A stretch of 64,000 nt of DNA from Diphasiastrum complanatum (lineage: Eukaryota > Streptophyta > Lycopodiopsida > Lycopodiales > Lycopodiaceae), in NCBI GenBank assembly GCA_029204225.1, contig MU831555.1, positions 124,688 to 188,687 of the forward strand. The letters are read 5' to 3'. Of this stretch, positions 21,574 through 31,828 are shown piece after piece. A model generated the notes under the pieces. That model ran no database searches. It saw only the letters and a list, made by a program, of their open reading frames with translations, and was not told the origin of the DNA. The position numbers and the translations under genes were made by a program. The stretch's first letter is position 1, and each line of letters opens with the position of its first letter.

Positions 21574-22434
21574 TGATAAATTTTACAAATTTTAGGACAA
21601 TAATGATTGTACTTTACAATCATAGAGAGTTATTGGTTGCTTAATCAATGAATCTATCAAGTTCTACACATTAGATCTTGATTTAGATTCACTACACTTG
21701 GATTTAAGCAAGAGCAATGGATCAACACATCATTTTTTAGTGAGAGCGGCTTCACACGTGTGGAGTACTGTCCACTGTACGGCCTGCACCTGAAACAACA
21801 AGTACAATTATACTAGATAGCAATCATACATAAAAATCACAAGACAAATGACTAGAAATCTCACAAAAGTGTAGAGTGCAAAAGTCTCATCAATCTTCTT
21901 AGCAAAATGATGATCCTTTTATGGATCAAGTACATCCATGAGTCTGGTACAGTCTAGCAGGACTTCACACATGTGAAGAGTGCCACATCACTCACATCTA
22001 TCCATTTGATCCATCCTTGATCCTTATCCAATAGTTGACCTTCTAGAAAATGACTAAAATCCAAAAAGCTAGTCTCCTAGAATATAGGAATATTCTCTAC
22101 AAAATAGGATCTAAGGAAAATGGTCAACTCTTATCTTCTAGTACTCTATACACACGTGTGAACATCCACTTGCCATGTGGGAGCATTTACTCATGCACAT
22201 GCAAGGAAAAGCTAATTTGTAGGTGACTAGTCAACTTGACTAAAAACTAGTCATTTCATGTTCACACTAACTAGAATGATACAAAATCAATTTGGATATA
22301 TACAAACACAAAAATACATCCTTTCACATGTGGGAACAGGCTCCACACATGTGAAATCAAATCATCAACATATTCTCATGTTTGATCAATATTTACATGA
22401 ACCAATGTCAAGTGAGAAGTGACAATTTTCAACA
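21574..22434 (-). repeat. copia 5' LTR, 861 bp (TG...CA), minus orientation
   Basis: On the minus strand it begins TGTTGAAAATTGTC and ends GTAAAATTTATCA directly before the PBS. It contains at least five near-palindromic CACAYRTGTG words. The left partner LTR is not present. On its right edge it joins RT sequence at 22435, as if inserted into that element; the 5 bases after the edge are ATAAT, but the matching copy cannot be placed. Confidence 0.85.
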
Positions 22435-23220
22435 ATAATGACAGTATTAGCCTTTTTATTGCTCTCTAGTAGGAACGATACCCGTTTATACTACAAATAT
22501 CCATCATTTTACTATTGGTATGCCGCGACATTTACGACTACACGTCCTGATATCTGCTATGCTGTAAGTTTGATTAGCCAATTCATGTCATCACCCACTA
22601 TGGACGATTGGAAAGCTGCAAAAAAGATCTTGAGGTATGTGAAAGGTACACCTAACCTTGGCCTAATCTACAAAAGACAAAGTTTTTTACCTAAGTTGCA
22701 GGGTTATGTTGACGCTGATTGGGCAGGAAGTATAGATGATAGAAAGTCAACAACAGGTTATGCCTTCAATATTGGTAGCGGTTGTTTTTCATGGTCTAGC
22801 AAGAAGCAAGATACTATTTCTCTTTCTTCTACAGAAGCCGAATATAAAGCGTTGAGTTCTGCTACCCAGGAAGCTGTTTGGCTACGTAAGTTGTTATGTG
22901 AGATTGGCATGAAGCAGGTAAATCCTACTATTATTTTCTGTGACAGTCAAAGTGGAATACAATTGGCTAAGAAACCTATCTTTCACGCAAGGACAAAACA
23001 TATTGAGGTAAAATATCACTTTGTGCGTGAGAAGTTACAATCTGAAGATATAAGTATTGTACATTGTTCTACGTTATTACAAGTTGCTGATATATTTACG
23101 AAAGCTTTAAATAAAGAAAAGTTTGAGACTTTTAGAGCCAAACTTGGCTTAGATCTAGTTATGCAAAAAGCCTTTACTTGTAATACTATCATGGAGGTAT
23201 GTTCCATAAATAGAGTCTAA
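22435..23220 (+). pseudogene. Ty1/copia RT (deleted) and RNase H
   Basis: Opens with NNDSISLF, matching the stretch just before YVDD in the 17-18.5 kb copy. It then jumps past the catalytic core to TTTRPDICYAVSLISQFMSS, followed by intact RNase H: GYVDADWAGSIDDRKSTTGY, SLSSTEAEYKALSSATQEAV, IFCDSQSGIQLAK, HIEVKYHFVRE, VADIFTKALNKEKFETF. The RNase H frame is open to a TAA at 23218-23220. The catalytic YVDD is missing, so it is non-functional as RT. Confidence 0.88.
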
Positions 23221-23240
23221 ATTAAAGAGAGACGTTGATC

Positions 23241-23503
23241 ATTGAGGGAGAGAGTTAAAATACAAATGATCGACTTATACAGTGTTTTCTTATTTCGACA
23301 GCACCACGTGTGCTTAGTTCTAGAGTTATTGGGCCATCTTTCTTTTACGAGCCCTTTGAGTGCTTTTAAGCAACTTATCTTTGTACTTACTTATCAGTTG
23401 AATATATAGTTTGTCAAGAGCAATTATGTTGTCTTGTCTTGTTGCACTTGACGTTGTGCTGTGGTGATTGATCCGGTCGGGTGTTTAAACTGTGTTTCTT
23501 AAC
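23241..23503 (+). repeat. polypurine tract and copia 3' LTR
   Basis: attgagggagagag at 23241-23253 is the plus-strand priming purine tract. The LTR runs from about 23254 to 23503 and is the inverted counterpart of 17041-17277. The boundaries lack a clean TG...CA, so the ends are approximate. Confidence 0.7.
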
Positions 23504-23770
23504 TATAATACTATTTGATTGAATTGATGGATACAATTATCAGAAGCTAATTGAATATCAAAAGAATTACATGAATCTGTTTTCTGATGGAGACTCTATA
23601 CTCAAAATATCTACAACTATTTTTTCTACAATTATTACAATCGCCTCATATAGTTACAAAGTAGACGCGAAGTTGTTGGGTCGATTTTGACTGACAGTAT
23701 CGAAAATTACATAGGTCAAAAAATATACAAAGGATCGCATTTTTATACTAGGTCAAAAATATAGTCATGG
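23499..23770. repeat. dispersed direct repeat, copy 1
   Basis: Begins cttaactat, then tgattgaattgatggatac, and continues through caaaatatctacaact and cgcgaag..gttgggtcg to gtcaaaaatatagtca. Copy 2 is at 25611-25890, about 85 percent alike by eye. A short CGATC-type tandem (gatccgatccgatccgatcc) follows at about 23831. Possibly remnant LTR ends; no terminal motif is clear. Confidence 0.75.
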
Positions 23771-23999
23771 TTGAAAAAATTAGATCCGATTTGACCCGAT
23801 CTAGGTGAAAGACACTCAAATAATTTCTGCCTCGATCCGATCCGATCCGATCCAGGGTCGAAAAATTTCTCTTTGACAAGAGTTACATTGGGTCGGAGAA
23901 GGCTTGGGTAAAAAAAAACCGATACTACATTTTTCAACCTTTTGCTCAGAAATCCTTTTTATGATTTTGTATAGGTTTCAAAATTCTCATTAACGAATG

Positions 24000-24523
24000 G
24001 ATTTGAGGCTCAACATCGAATTCCAACAGATCAAGGTCCACTTGCTTGACTTTATCAACATATGAGAGCCTTTTGGGCTCAGATCCATCTCTCAAAGATC
24101 TTTTTGGTGAGAAAACCCGAGGAGACTCCTTCTCAAATCTTGACCCCATCACATCATGATTGTCTTCAATAAAGATAATAAGTGATGCATCTTGAGATGC
24201 CTTCATCTCGAACCCCTTCCAAGTTGGAATAGTGATCTTCATGAAAAATGACATCTCTACTCTCAATCACCTTTGAGGTAGAGAGTATAAAGAATCTATA
24301 GGCCTTCTTGGTGGATGAGTATAGAATAATTGGAGGTATTTAGTCTTTCACTTGATTCCAATAGGAAGGAACCCATGGAAGCCATAAAAGGTAGTGAAGA
24401 ATCCTTGTAATGAACACAAAAGTGTTGCTTCTCTCTCACTATAGCATCCACTAAAGGTGTACTACCAACTCCTATGTAAGATCTTGCAACAAAATGTGAG
24501 ATCAAGCTCACTAGCTTTTCCAA
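24000..24523 (-). pseudogene. internally deleted copia: gag start joined to integrase C-terminus
   Basis: The minus frame gives MASMGSFLLESSERLNTSNY, a gag start, which near 24330 turns into FFILSTSKVIESRDVIFHED, the integrase C-terminal block (normally Y.+Y.......SRDV.F.E). A frameshift near 24260 follows, then a charged linker with PKRLSYVD. Most of gag, protease and integrase are deleted. The PBS lies upstream at 25129-25140. Confidence 0.7.
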
Positions 24524-25128
24524 TCTCTCTCAAACTAGATCAATCTCTCACTCAAAAGTGGAGTATAGAAAAAGTTTGAGCCAAAATATCTTTTCCATGT
24601 GTGAAAAACTCAAAGAATCCACAAATCACTCAAATACATTCAATATGCATGAAACAATGTGGCTATGACCTCAAAAAATTGACTAGATCTCAAATAGATG
24701 GGATTGGCAAGCTTTTTCTTGAGTTTTTGGATCAAACAAGCAAGATAGAAATCAAAGTACATGTGTCCAACCAGGTTGGGTGCCCTACCCACCTTGGTTC
24801 AATTGGCTATAACTTTTGATTGGAAGATCCAATTGATTTGAAACCAATTGCTACACAATCTTTCTTCTAGCTTTCAAACAAGCTATCGAGCATGAAATCT
24901 GGATCTAACTTCAAAGAGAACTATCCAATGAAAGTTGGTTGTCCTTCACAAATTTCTGAGCACTAATTTTTGTATAGTACCAGATCTGGTCCAATCGCTT
25001 TGATAATGAACCCTCTTGATCCAAAAATCTCATAGATAGTATGGGAGACACAATCTACACTCTCTAAATCTTGATTTCTAAATTTTTTTTCATACATATG
25101 ATGAGAGATGCATGAATAACTTAGGTAG

Positions 25129-25140
25129 GCTTTGATACCA
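25129..25140 (-). promoter_or_regulatory. primer binding site of the deleted copia
   Basis: The minus strand reads TGGTATCAAAGC, one base off the usual PBS, directly after an LTR end GAATTTTCACA (25141 upward). The leader between the PBS and gag at 24523 includes ttgggtgccctacccacc, which recurs inverted near 63112. Confidence 0.75.
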
Positions 25141-25610
25141 TGTGAAAATTCACATGTGTGGGAATGACCTAATGTGTGATAATGATCTCCTAAGCTTTGT
25201 GTTTGCACTTTAGATCAACTATAGATTGATAATCAAGATCTATGTCAAAACTAAGGCAAAAACACATTACTACATGCATACGATCATCAACCAAGCACAT
25301 AGTCAGTGGAAATGTGCGAAAGCTGATGAGCGAGCTTGGTGTAGGATCGGAAGCGCCACAGTTAGTAGCAGAACGTTCAAAATGAATGATTCAGACAAAT
25401 GCACAATGAAACGATATAGTAGTGGGACTGAAATTTGCACTCCAATTAATATCAAACATTGAGTACAATGCTTGAAGTGATAACTTCAGCTACAGTCGTT
25501 GAGCGTGATAACATTGGCTACATGACGAACTCAAATTAGAGTTGATTGATAGATAAAGTACCAGGGAAGTTATGACTTCAACTGATCATTGTGTGTGATA
25601 ACACATGCAA
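25141..25610 (-). repeat. LTR-like remnant, minus orientation
   Basis: Starts from the LTR end beside the PBS (TGTGAAAATTCACATGTGTG on +). From about 25320, agcgagcttgg...cacagttagtagcagaa...ttcagcta...gttgagcgtgataac resembles, at lower identity, the LTR ends at 53849 and 59407. So two LTR remnants may be fused here; boundaries are not resolved. Confidence 0.45.
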
Positions 25611-25890
25611 CTTAACTATCTGATTGAATTGATGGATACAATTATCAGAAGCTAACTGAATATGAAAAGAACTATATGAATCTATTTTTTGATGAAGATT
25701 TTATACTCAAAATATCTACAACTAATTTTTCTACAATTATTACAACCACCTCATACAACTACAAAGTAGGTGGACAATCAACGCGAAGTCGTTGGGTCGA
25801 ATTTCTGACCGACAGTATTGAGAAATTACAGAAGCTGAAAAATATATAAAGGATCAAATTTTTATATTGGGTCAAAAATATAGTCAGGGT
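25611..25890. repeat. dispersed direct repeat, copy 2
   Basis: Diverged second copy of 23499-23770 in the same orientation, 2.1 kb away. The deleted minus-strand copia lies between the two copies. Confidence 0.75.
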
Positions 25891-25924
25891 CAGATTTTCC
25901 AAGGTAAAAAAAATCAGGAGTGAG

Positions 25925-26155
25925 AATTCATAAGGCACAACCTTATCAGTTGACTGCTGGACAATTGTATTGCCGAGGAATGGATGATATTTCACGAAGA
26001 TGTATTTTGCCGCATGAAGTACCTGAACTTATCATGTTTTCTCATAATGACATGGACAGAGGACATTTTTCAACAGATATCATTGTTCGCAAACTTTTAC
26101 AATCAGGATGTTGGTGGCCTACACTTCACAAAGGTACAAAAAATTATATTCACTC
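25925..26155 (+). pseudogene. Ty3/gypsy integrase zinc-binding fragment
   Basis: IHKAQPYQLTAGQLYCRG, ILPHEVPELIMFSHNDMDRG and HFSTDIIVRKLLQSGCWWP are the gypsy H2C2 integrase N-terminal domain. It is closely similar to the same domain at 39918-40130, hence the same family. It stops before the CxxC pair, and the next words belong to a copia RNase H. Confidence 0.85.
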
Positions 26156-26440
26156 TCAGACATCGGTCTGAATCAATACACTCCGACGACATTATTTTGT
26201 GATAATCAAAGTGCCAACGCTTTATCAGCCAGCCCTAGATTCTATTCCAGGAGTAAGCACATTGAATTGAAGTATCATTTCATTAGAAGCAAAGTTCTCA
26301 ACGAAGAGGTCAAATTGCAGTATTGTAGAACGCAAGATATGACAATTGATATTTTTACCAAAGCATTAAGTTTGGAATCACACAGAAGATTCTGTGTAGA
26401 ACTAAGTTTGAAGGTCAAGGCATTCAAGGATTTAGATTAA
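26156..26440 (+). pseudogene. copia RNase H C-terminal part
   Basis: TPTTLFCDNQSANALSA, SRSKHIELKYHFIRSKV and TQDMTIDIFTKALS are the C-terminal half of copia RNase H, open to a TAA at 26438-26440. It is joined upstream to a gypsy integrase piece without an LTR or stop between them. A purine tract (attaagggagag) and an LTR start (TGTTGG at 26448) follow. Confidence 0.88.
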
Positions 26441-26447
26441 GGGAGAG

Positions 26448-27390
26448 TGTTGGATTATTCTTCTTCTTATTGATCAAATAATCAGTTATAATCTTCATCC
26501 GTTGTTTATCCAGTTCTACGGATTTTTCCATGTCTTTACACAGTCTACAGTTTTACAAGTGTTTTTACACAGTCTGTAGAATTACACATAGTATTACCAC
26601 AGTGTCCCATTTTTTGACTGTCAGGAATCTTGTGGAAAAATGCAGTCTCCTTTTTCGTATTTTTTGCTTGTCAGGATTTGCGAGCAAATATGCAGAGTCA
26701 CATTTTTTGCTTTCTCTAAAGTGTCTCAAATGTTAAGGAAATGACTTTGGCAATGTGTGAGGCAATCCTGAATCAGTCTTTAAGGCACTGTCGGGTTTTT
26801 TGCAACATCTCGACACTGTCGTTTTTGCGACAATGTTGCATATGGCTGTTTTAGTTCATTTCTGCAGAAATGACAGTTTGGCTCATTTATGTAGACAAAC
26901 GCTTTACGACCAATTTCTACCGCTTATCAGCAATCAATGACAAGGAATTGGATGGATGCCAGCTGAGAGCAGCCAACTGGCAATCACAATTTACGACCTA
27001 ATTTCTTAGTATGAATAGTTGTTCATATTCATACAATTTTAAGATTATTAGAAGTTGCGAGCTTGAACACTCTTGAGCTTTCTAGCTCACTTCTTAGAAT
27101 TTTTTAGAGATTGCTATTGCGCTATTGCTTATTAGCATTGCGCTCACTTCAGACTTTCTTTTAGCCATTCAAAAATTGCTTAGAGTACGCGGTTTTGATC
27201 CGCAACTTATTGTACTCATTTACTTTTGTTACAATTTTCATACTAATCAATACTATCTCTTATCGCGTTCAGCTTCGTCTCAAAATGTATGTATTTCTAT
27301 ATTTTCTTTGGGACTAATTATTTGTCTTGTGATTTGCGACTAATTCGCAAATGATTCGCGAAGAATTACTTGTCTGATAATTCAATGCTT
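26448..27390 (+). repeat. copia 3' LTR
   Basis: Starts TGTTGGATTATTC after the purine tract. It contains T-rich stretches (ttttttgcttg) and, near its end, TTCGCGAAGAATTAC. The right end is not fixed by a CA or target repeat; integrase sequence appears by 27408. Confidence 0.65.
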
Positions 27391-27407
27391 TATTGTTTGG
27401 CTATGTA

Positions 27408-27742
27408 AAGAACATGACTCTAATGGAAGCTGCTAGGTGCATGATGGCCTATTCAAAGGCTCCAAAAGTGTTGTGGGCTGAAGCAGTAGCTACAGCTGCT
27501 TACATTTAGAATAAGACAAAAAACTTTGGTGTTCCTCACACGACACCACACGAATTATGGTGGGGTGGAAAACCCAATCTGACTCACATCCATGCCTTTG
27601 GCTATGCAGCTTATGCACATGTTTTTGATAAGCTTCGAAAGAAGCTTGATGAGAAAGCAGAACATGGATATCTTGTAGGATATGACAATCATCCGTCATA
27701 CAACAGAGTCTATATGCTAGAGACAAACACAGTGAAGATAGT
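27408..27742 (+). pseudogene. copia integrase C-terminal fragment
   Basis: The + frame reads TLMEAARCMMAYSKAP, VLWAEAVATAAYI, stop, then TTPHELWWGGKPNLTHIHAF, KLDEKAEHGYLVGYD, the usual order of the integrase C-terminal half. It has one in-frame stop. It ends where a minus-strand RNase H begins, head to head. Confidence 0.8.
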
Positions 27743-29130
27743 CAGATTGCTTCTTTTGTAGCTTGAGAGACTGCGATCATTACTCTGATTCAGTGGAAGA
27801 TAGAGCTATCAAAGATTGCTTGCGACCGTTCCAGGAAATTGGACCATTAATACAGAAGTAGATTTACGAGTGTCTATTTCTCCTGCCCAACTCGCATCTA
27901 TGTAACTACTGAGGAAATTGAGTTTGTTGTTGTCGACTACTCCATAACAAATGCAAAAGTCCATAGTAGCTCGAAGATATCTCATGACTCTGATGAGAGT
28001 CTTTCAATGTGTTATACCAGGATCAGTCCTAAACTGATTGAGAGAGTTGACTGCAAAGGCTATGTCTGGCCTGGTATAGATCATGGCGTACATAAGAGAT
28101 CCTATAATAGAATGGTAAGGATACTCACGCATCTGCTGCTTCTCATGAATTGTTTGGGGACACTGGTCCTTTGACAATTTGAGTCTTGGTTCCATTGGTG
28201 AGAGAGCTATCTTGCAATTGATCAGATTATATCTGACTAAAATGTTGTAGATGTAGCTCTGTTGTGTAATGTAGATCAACTTCCGTTTTTTGTCTTTGTG
28301 GATTTGTATACCAAGGCAGAAATGAGCTTCGCCCAGATCGATCATGTCGAATTCGAAAGATAGCATTGTCTTCTCCTCTTTTATTAGATCGGTACTGTTG
28401 TTGAAAAGCAATGTATCATCCACGTATAATATGATAATGATAAAAGGCTGCTGCACTGCTTTGAAGTACACGTTTGAATATGAAGAGCTAGATGTGTAGC
28501 CGTGATCAATAAGAAAAGTATTGATCCTTTGAAACCATGCTCGAGCAGATTGCTTCAAGCCATGAAGTGCCTTATGGAGTTTACACACATGGTTGTGTTT
28601 ATCCTCGATAATATAACCTTTGGGTTGCACCATGTAAATGTCTTCTTCGATAACTTCATTGAGATATGCTGTCTGTACATCCATTTGATGTATTTCCAAA
28701 TCTGTTGCAGCGGCAAATGATAGCAAAAGTTGAATAGAAGAATGTTTGACTACTGGACTAAAGGTCTCAGTGTAATCGACGTTGTAAATCTAAGAAAATC
28801 CTCTGGTGACAAGTCGTGCCTTTCTCTTGTTGATGCTTCCATTTGCATTGTACTTGACTTTGAAAATCCATTTGCAATCAACTATGTTTTTGCTACCAGG
28901 TAATTCGACAATCGTCCATGTCTGGTTCTTGATAAGAGATGAATACTCTTTATCCATAGCTTTTTTCCAAAGATCGAAATCGGGCTGACTAAGTGCCTCT
29001 TGGACAGACGTCGGTTCTTGAGCAAGATAGGCTGTAGACTCGTCGATATACCGGTTAGGTGGTCTATTGGTTCTTGAAGATCTTCTGGGTAATAGAGGAA
29101 GTTGATCGTTTCGATCATACTATAGTTGCT
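27743..29130 (-). pseudogene. copia reverse transcriptase and RNase H
   Basis: Read from 29130 down: EALSQPDFDLWKKAMDKEY linker, QTWTIVELP, the RT start, IHQMDVQTAYLNEVIEEDIY, HGLKQSARAWFQRI, IIIILYVDDTLLFNN with the YVDD catalytic motif, SLMYAMIYTRPDIAFAV, then RNase H YIDASWAGEIDTRKSTS and GPISWNGRKQSLIALSSTES. Stops break it near 28003 and 28790. The longest open piece is 28004-28726 (240 aa). RNase H is truncated at 27743 and no 3' LTR remains. Confidence 0.88.
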
Positions 29131-29880
29131 AAACTACATCATCATCTTCTGATTCATTGTTGATTTGTTGTTCGTCGGAAGTTGAAGAGCTTGGACCTTC
29201 AATAGGAATAGTTGCCTCTGGATCTGAAAAGTTCAATGCGTCAGGAGAATCTGACAGGTCGGCTACATGGGGACTGCCCTTTCCTTTGAGGTCTTGAAAT
29301 TGATCTTCGATGAAGATGACATCTCGGCTAGTGAATATCTTCGACTCGATGGGATTGAACAACTTGTAGGCTTGATCTGAAGTAGTGTAGCTGATGAAAA
29401 CACATTTGATACTCTGGAAGTCAAGCTTATTTATGAGGTTACGAGGTATCTGCGCAAAAGCAGTACATCCAAAAACTCATAAGTTTGATAAAGAAGGTTT
29501 GGTAGCTGTCCAAACTTCGAATGGTGTTTTGTCTGAGAGGCCTTTAGTAGGACATCTGTTTTGAATATAGGTTGTTGTTGAATCAATTTCAACCCAGAAG
29601 GACTTCAGAAGTGTCGCATGTGATAACATGCACTTTGTCGATTCGACTAAGGTTTTGTTTTTTCTCTCAGCAAGACCATTTGACTGAGGCAAATATGAGG
29701 GGATATATTTTGTTTAATGCCGTTGTTAAGACAATATTCCTTGAATTTGTTGGAGATGTATTCTCCCCCATTATTTGACTTTAGCGCTTTGATTTGTTTG
29801 CCAGTTTAATTCTTAGCATGGTCTTTAAGTTTTATGAATTTGATGAAGGCCTCTGATTTCTGTTTAATGAAATAAATAAC
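29131..29880 (-). pseudogene. copia integrase core and C-terminus
   Basis: Minus-strand pieces include MPQSNGLAERKNKTLVEST, LLKSFWVEIDSTTTYIQNRC and TPFEVWTATKPS (29477-29692), then IESKIFTSRDVIFIED and an acidic linker (29129-29362). Frameshifts near 29870 and 29470 separate them from the upstream protease-integrase frame. Confidence 0.8.
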
Positions 29881-30599
29881 AATTCGTCAATAAAGGTAAT
29901 GAAGTACTTTGCATCTAGTAATGAAGGAGTTTGCATAGGTCCACATATATCTGTATGAAGAACATTTAACAAACCTTTTGCTGCATGCATATGGTTTGAT
30001 CTAAAAGGAATCCTAGCCTGCTTTCCAAAGATGCAGCTATGACAGACAGGGAGATCAACCTTACCAGAAGGATAGTTGAGATCAAGGACCATGGATTGTC
30101 TGGACACATTCAAAATAGATGCATGATTCATGTGTCCTAAGTGATGATGCCATAGTAATGATTTATTGACTAGAACAGAGGTTTTCAAGACTTGACTAGA
30201 CTCAAAATAAAAGTGTGCCAATCCATATAAGTAACCGTGTCTCTTGTCGAGTGCAAGGATCTTATCACTCCTATCAATAATTCTGCATTGATCAGATTCA
30301 AATTCTACCTTATGACCTAAATCTGTAATTCTACTTACTGATAACATATTTGTAGAGAGTTTAGAAACATATAGTAATTTGAATTGATCATGTTGGAATC
30401 GCAATCTTACAGTACCTTCACCTTCAATAGTGTGAGTACTATTGTCACCAAGATGAACAAATTTTTTTGTGTTGTAAGACATGTAGGAGTTGAAGATCTC
30501 ATGTTGATTGTTCATGTGTTGAGTTGCTCCAGAATCGAGAAACCATGAATTATCCAAAAATGCGGTTTGATCTTTGACCATGAATGCGCCTTCGTCCAC
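29832..30599 (-). pseudogene. copia protease and integrase zinc-binding domain
   Basis: SWFLDSGATQHMNNQ carries the protease D-S-G; LLYVSKLSTNMLSVSRI ends it. SLLWHHHLGHMNHASILN with PVCHSCIFGKQ is the integrase HHCC zinc site, then LHTDICGPMQTPS opens the catalytic core with the first D. The frame is lost near 29875. An in-frame TAG at about 30609 separates it from the gag zinc knuckle. Confidence 0.87.
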
Positions 30600-31337
30600 T
30601 TTGACCTAGGGAGATGATGAGACTATGTTTGCTTGTTGATCAGGTTGCTTGGCTGCGTTCTCCGCTTGGAGAATTCGGCAATCCTTGATCTCACGGTTAT
30701 TGCGCTTGCAATACCTACAAAATATCTTTTTCTTCGATTGTGGATTTGATGATTGTTCTTGACCATGAGTCGGCTTTTGATTCGTTGCAGCCTTCTTGAA
30801 GCCTTTCTGCTCAAGCCTTTGTTGACATATAGAGCCTGAGAGAAGGAAGTAGACGAAGTGTCTTGACTATGTAGAGGGCAAGCTTGAAAGCAATGTCATA
30901 ATTGCGTCTTGATCGTCTATGACTGATCCGATAGTGACCATCTGTTGCAAGAGTTTCTTAAATTGGTTAATGTGACTCTGAAGAGAATCACCAGTAGACA
31001 TCTTGAATGTGAAGAATTTTCTTCGTACATGTAACTTAATAGTTACGTCTCTTATGTCATATAGTGAGTTCAGGATGTCCCAAATGTTTGTTGACATTTT
31101 AGCTTCAACTATGTGTCCAATCTGTGTATCTGATATATTGAGGATAATAAGCGCGAAAGCTTTACCGTCCTTCGATTTCCTCTTTGAGTCGTCATCTTCA
31201 GGTTTTGCTTCTGTATCTGTAATAACATCCCATAATTCACTGGCGAGTAGCAAGGTCTTCATCTTAAATTTCCACAAATGATAATTGGATCCATTCAACT
31301 TGTCTGTGATAAGACCGACTTTACTTTGAGAATCCAT
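30600..31337 (-). pseudogene. copia gag
   Basis: Opens MDSQSKVGLITDKLNGSNYH from the ATG at 31337. LWKFKMKTLLLASELWDVI and IWDILNSLYDIRD are typical UBN2-type gag, and SHINQFKKLLQQM follows. A stop at 30867 breaks it; a zinc-knuckle remnant FCRYCKRNNREIKDCR (with the expected histidine replaced by arginine) lies near 30690-30740. Confidence 0.87.
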
Positions 31338-31469
31338 CTGAAACTTAGTTTGTCGATCATATCGATGACGCTAAGATGTAGTAATGCCAACAATAGGAAA
31401 TCAATTCTCTGATACTGAAAGGTTGAAAAGAATTTGATATCGCGAAAGATATCAAGTATTAGAGATTTC

Positions 31470-31640
31470 GCTCTGATACCATGTCGGAAAGAGGTGTTGT
31501 GAAGATAGGTCGAACTCGAAAAGAAACAAATGAAAATAATTCGAGTGTCTAGAAAGAAAACTTTTCGTGCATGGCAGAATAAACTATCTTCCTGTTTCAC
31601 AATGCATGACTACGCCTATCAATTTCAAACAAAACAATAG
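31470..31640 (-). repeat. PBS and LTR end of minus-strand copia
   Basis: TGGTATCAGAGC on the minus strand (31470-31481) is the PBS, preceded by LTR end TTTCCGACA (from 31482 upward). The far LTR end is not identifiable, so 31640 is only a guess. This PBS belongs to the gag-pol at 27743-31337. Confidence 0.7.
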
Positions 31641-31828
31641 TGAAAAATTTCGATATTTATGTCTAAAATTATAGGTGAAAATTAGAACTCGAGGGTCAAG
31701 AAATGTGATAATATCTAAACGGGTTATTATATTTGCTGGGATGTGCATATCCTATCAATTTCTTGAAGAGTTCAATATGTGGATTATTAACATTACATTT
31801 TGTTGCACTTCTTATACCCTTTCTTTTC

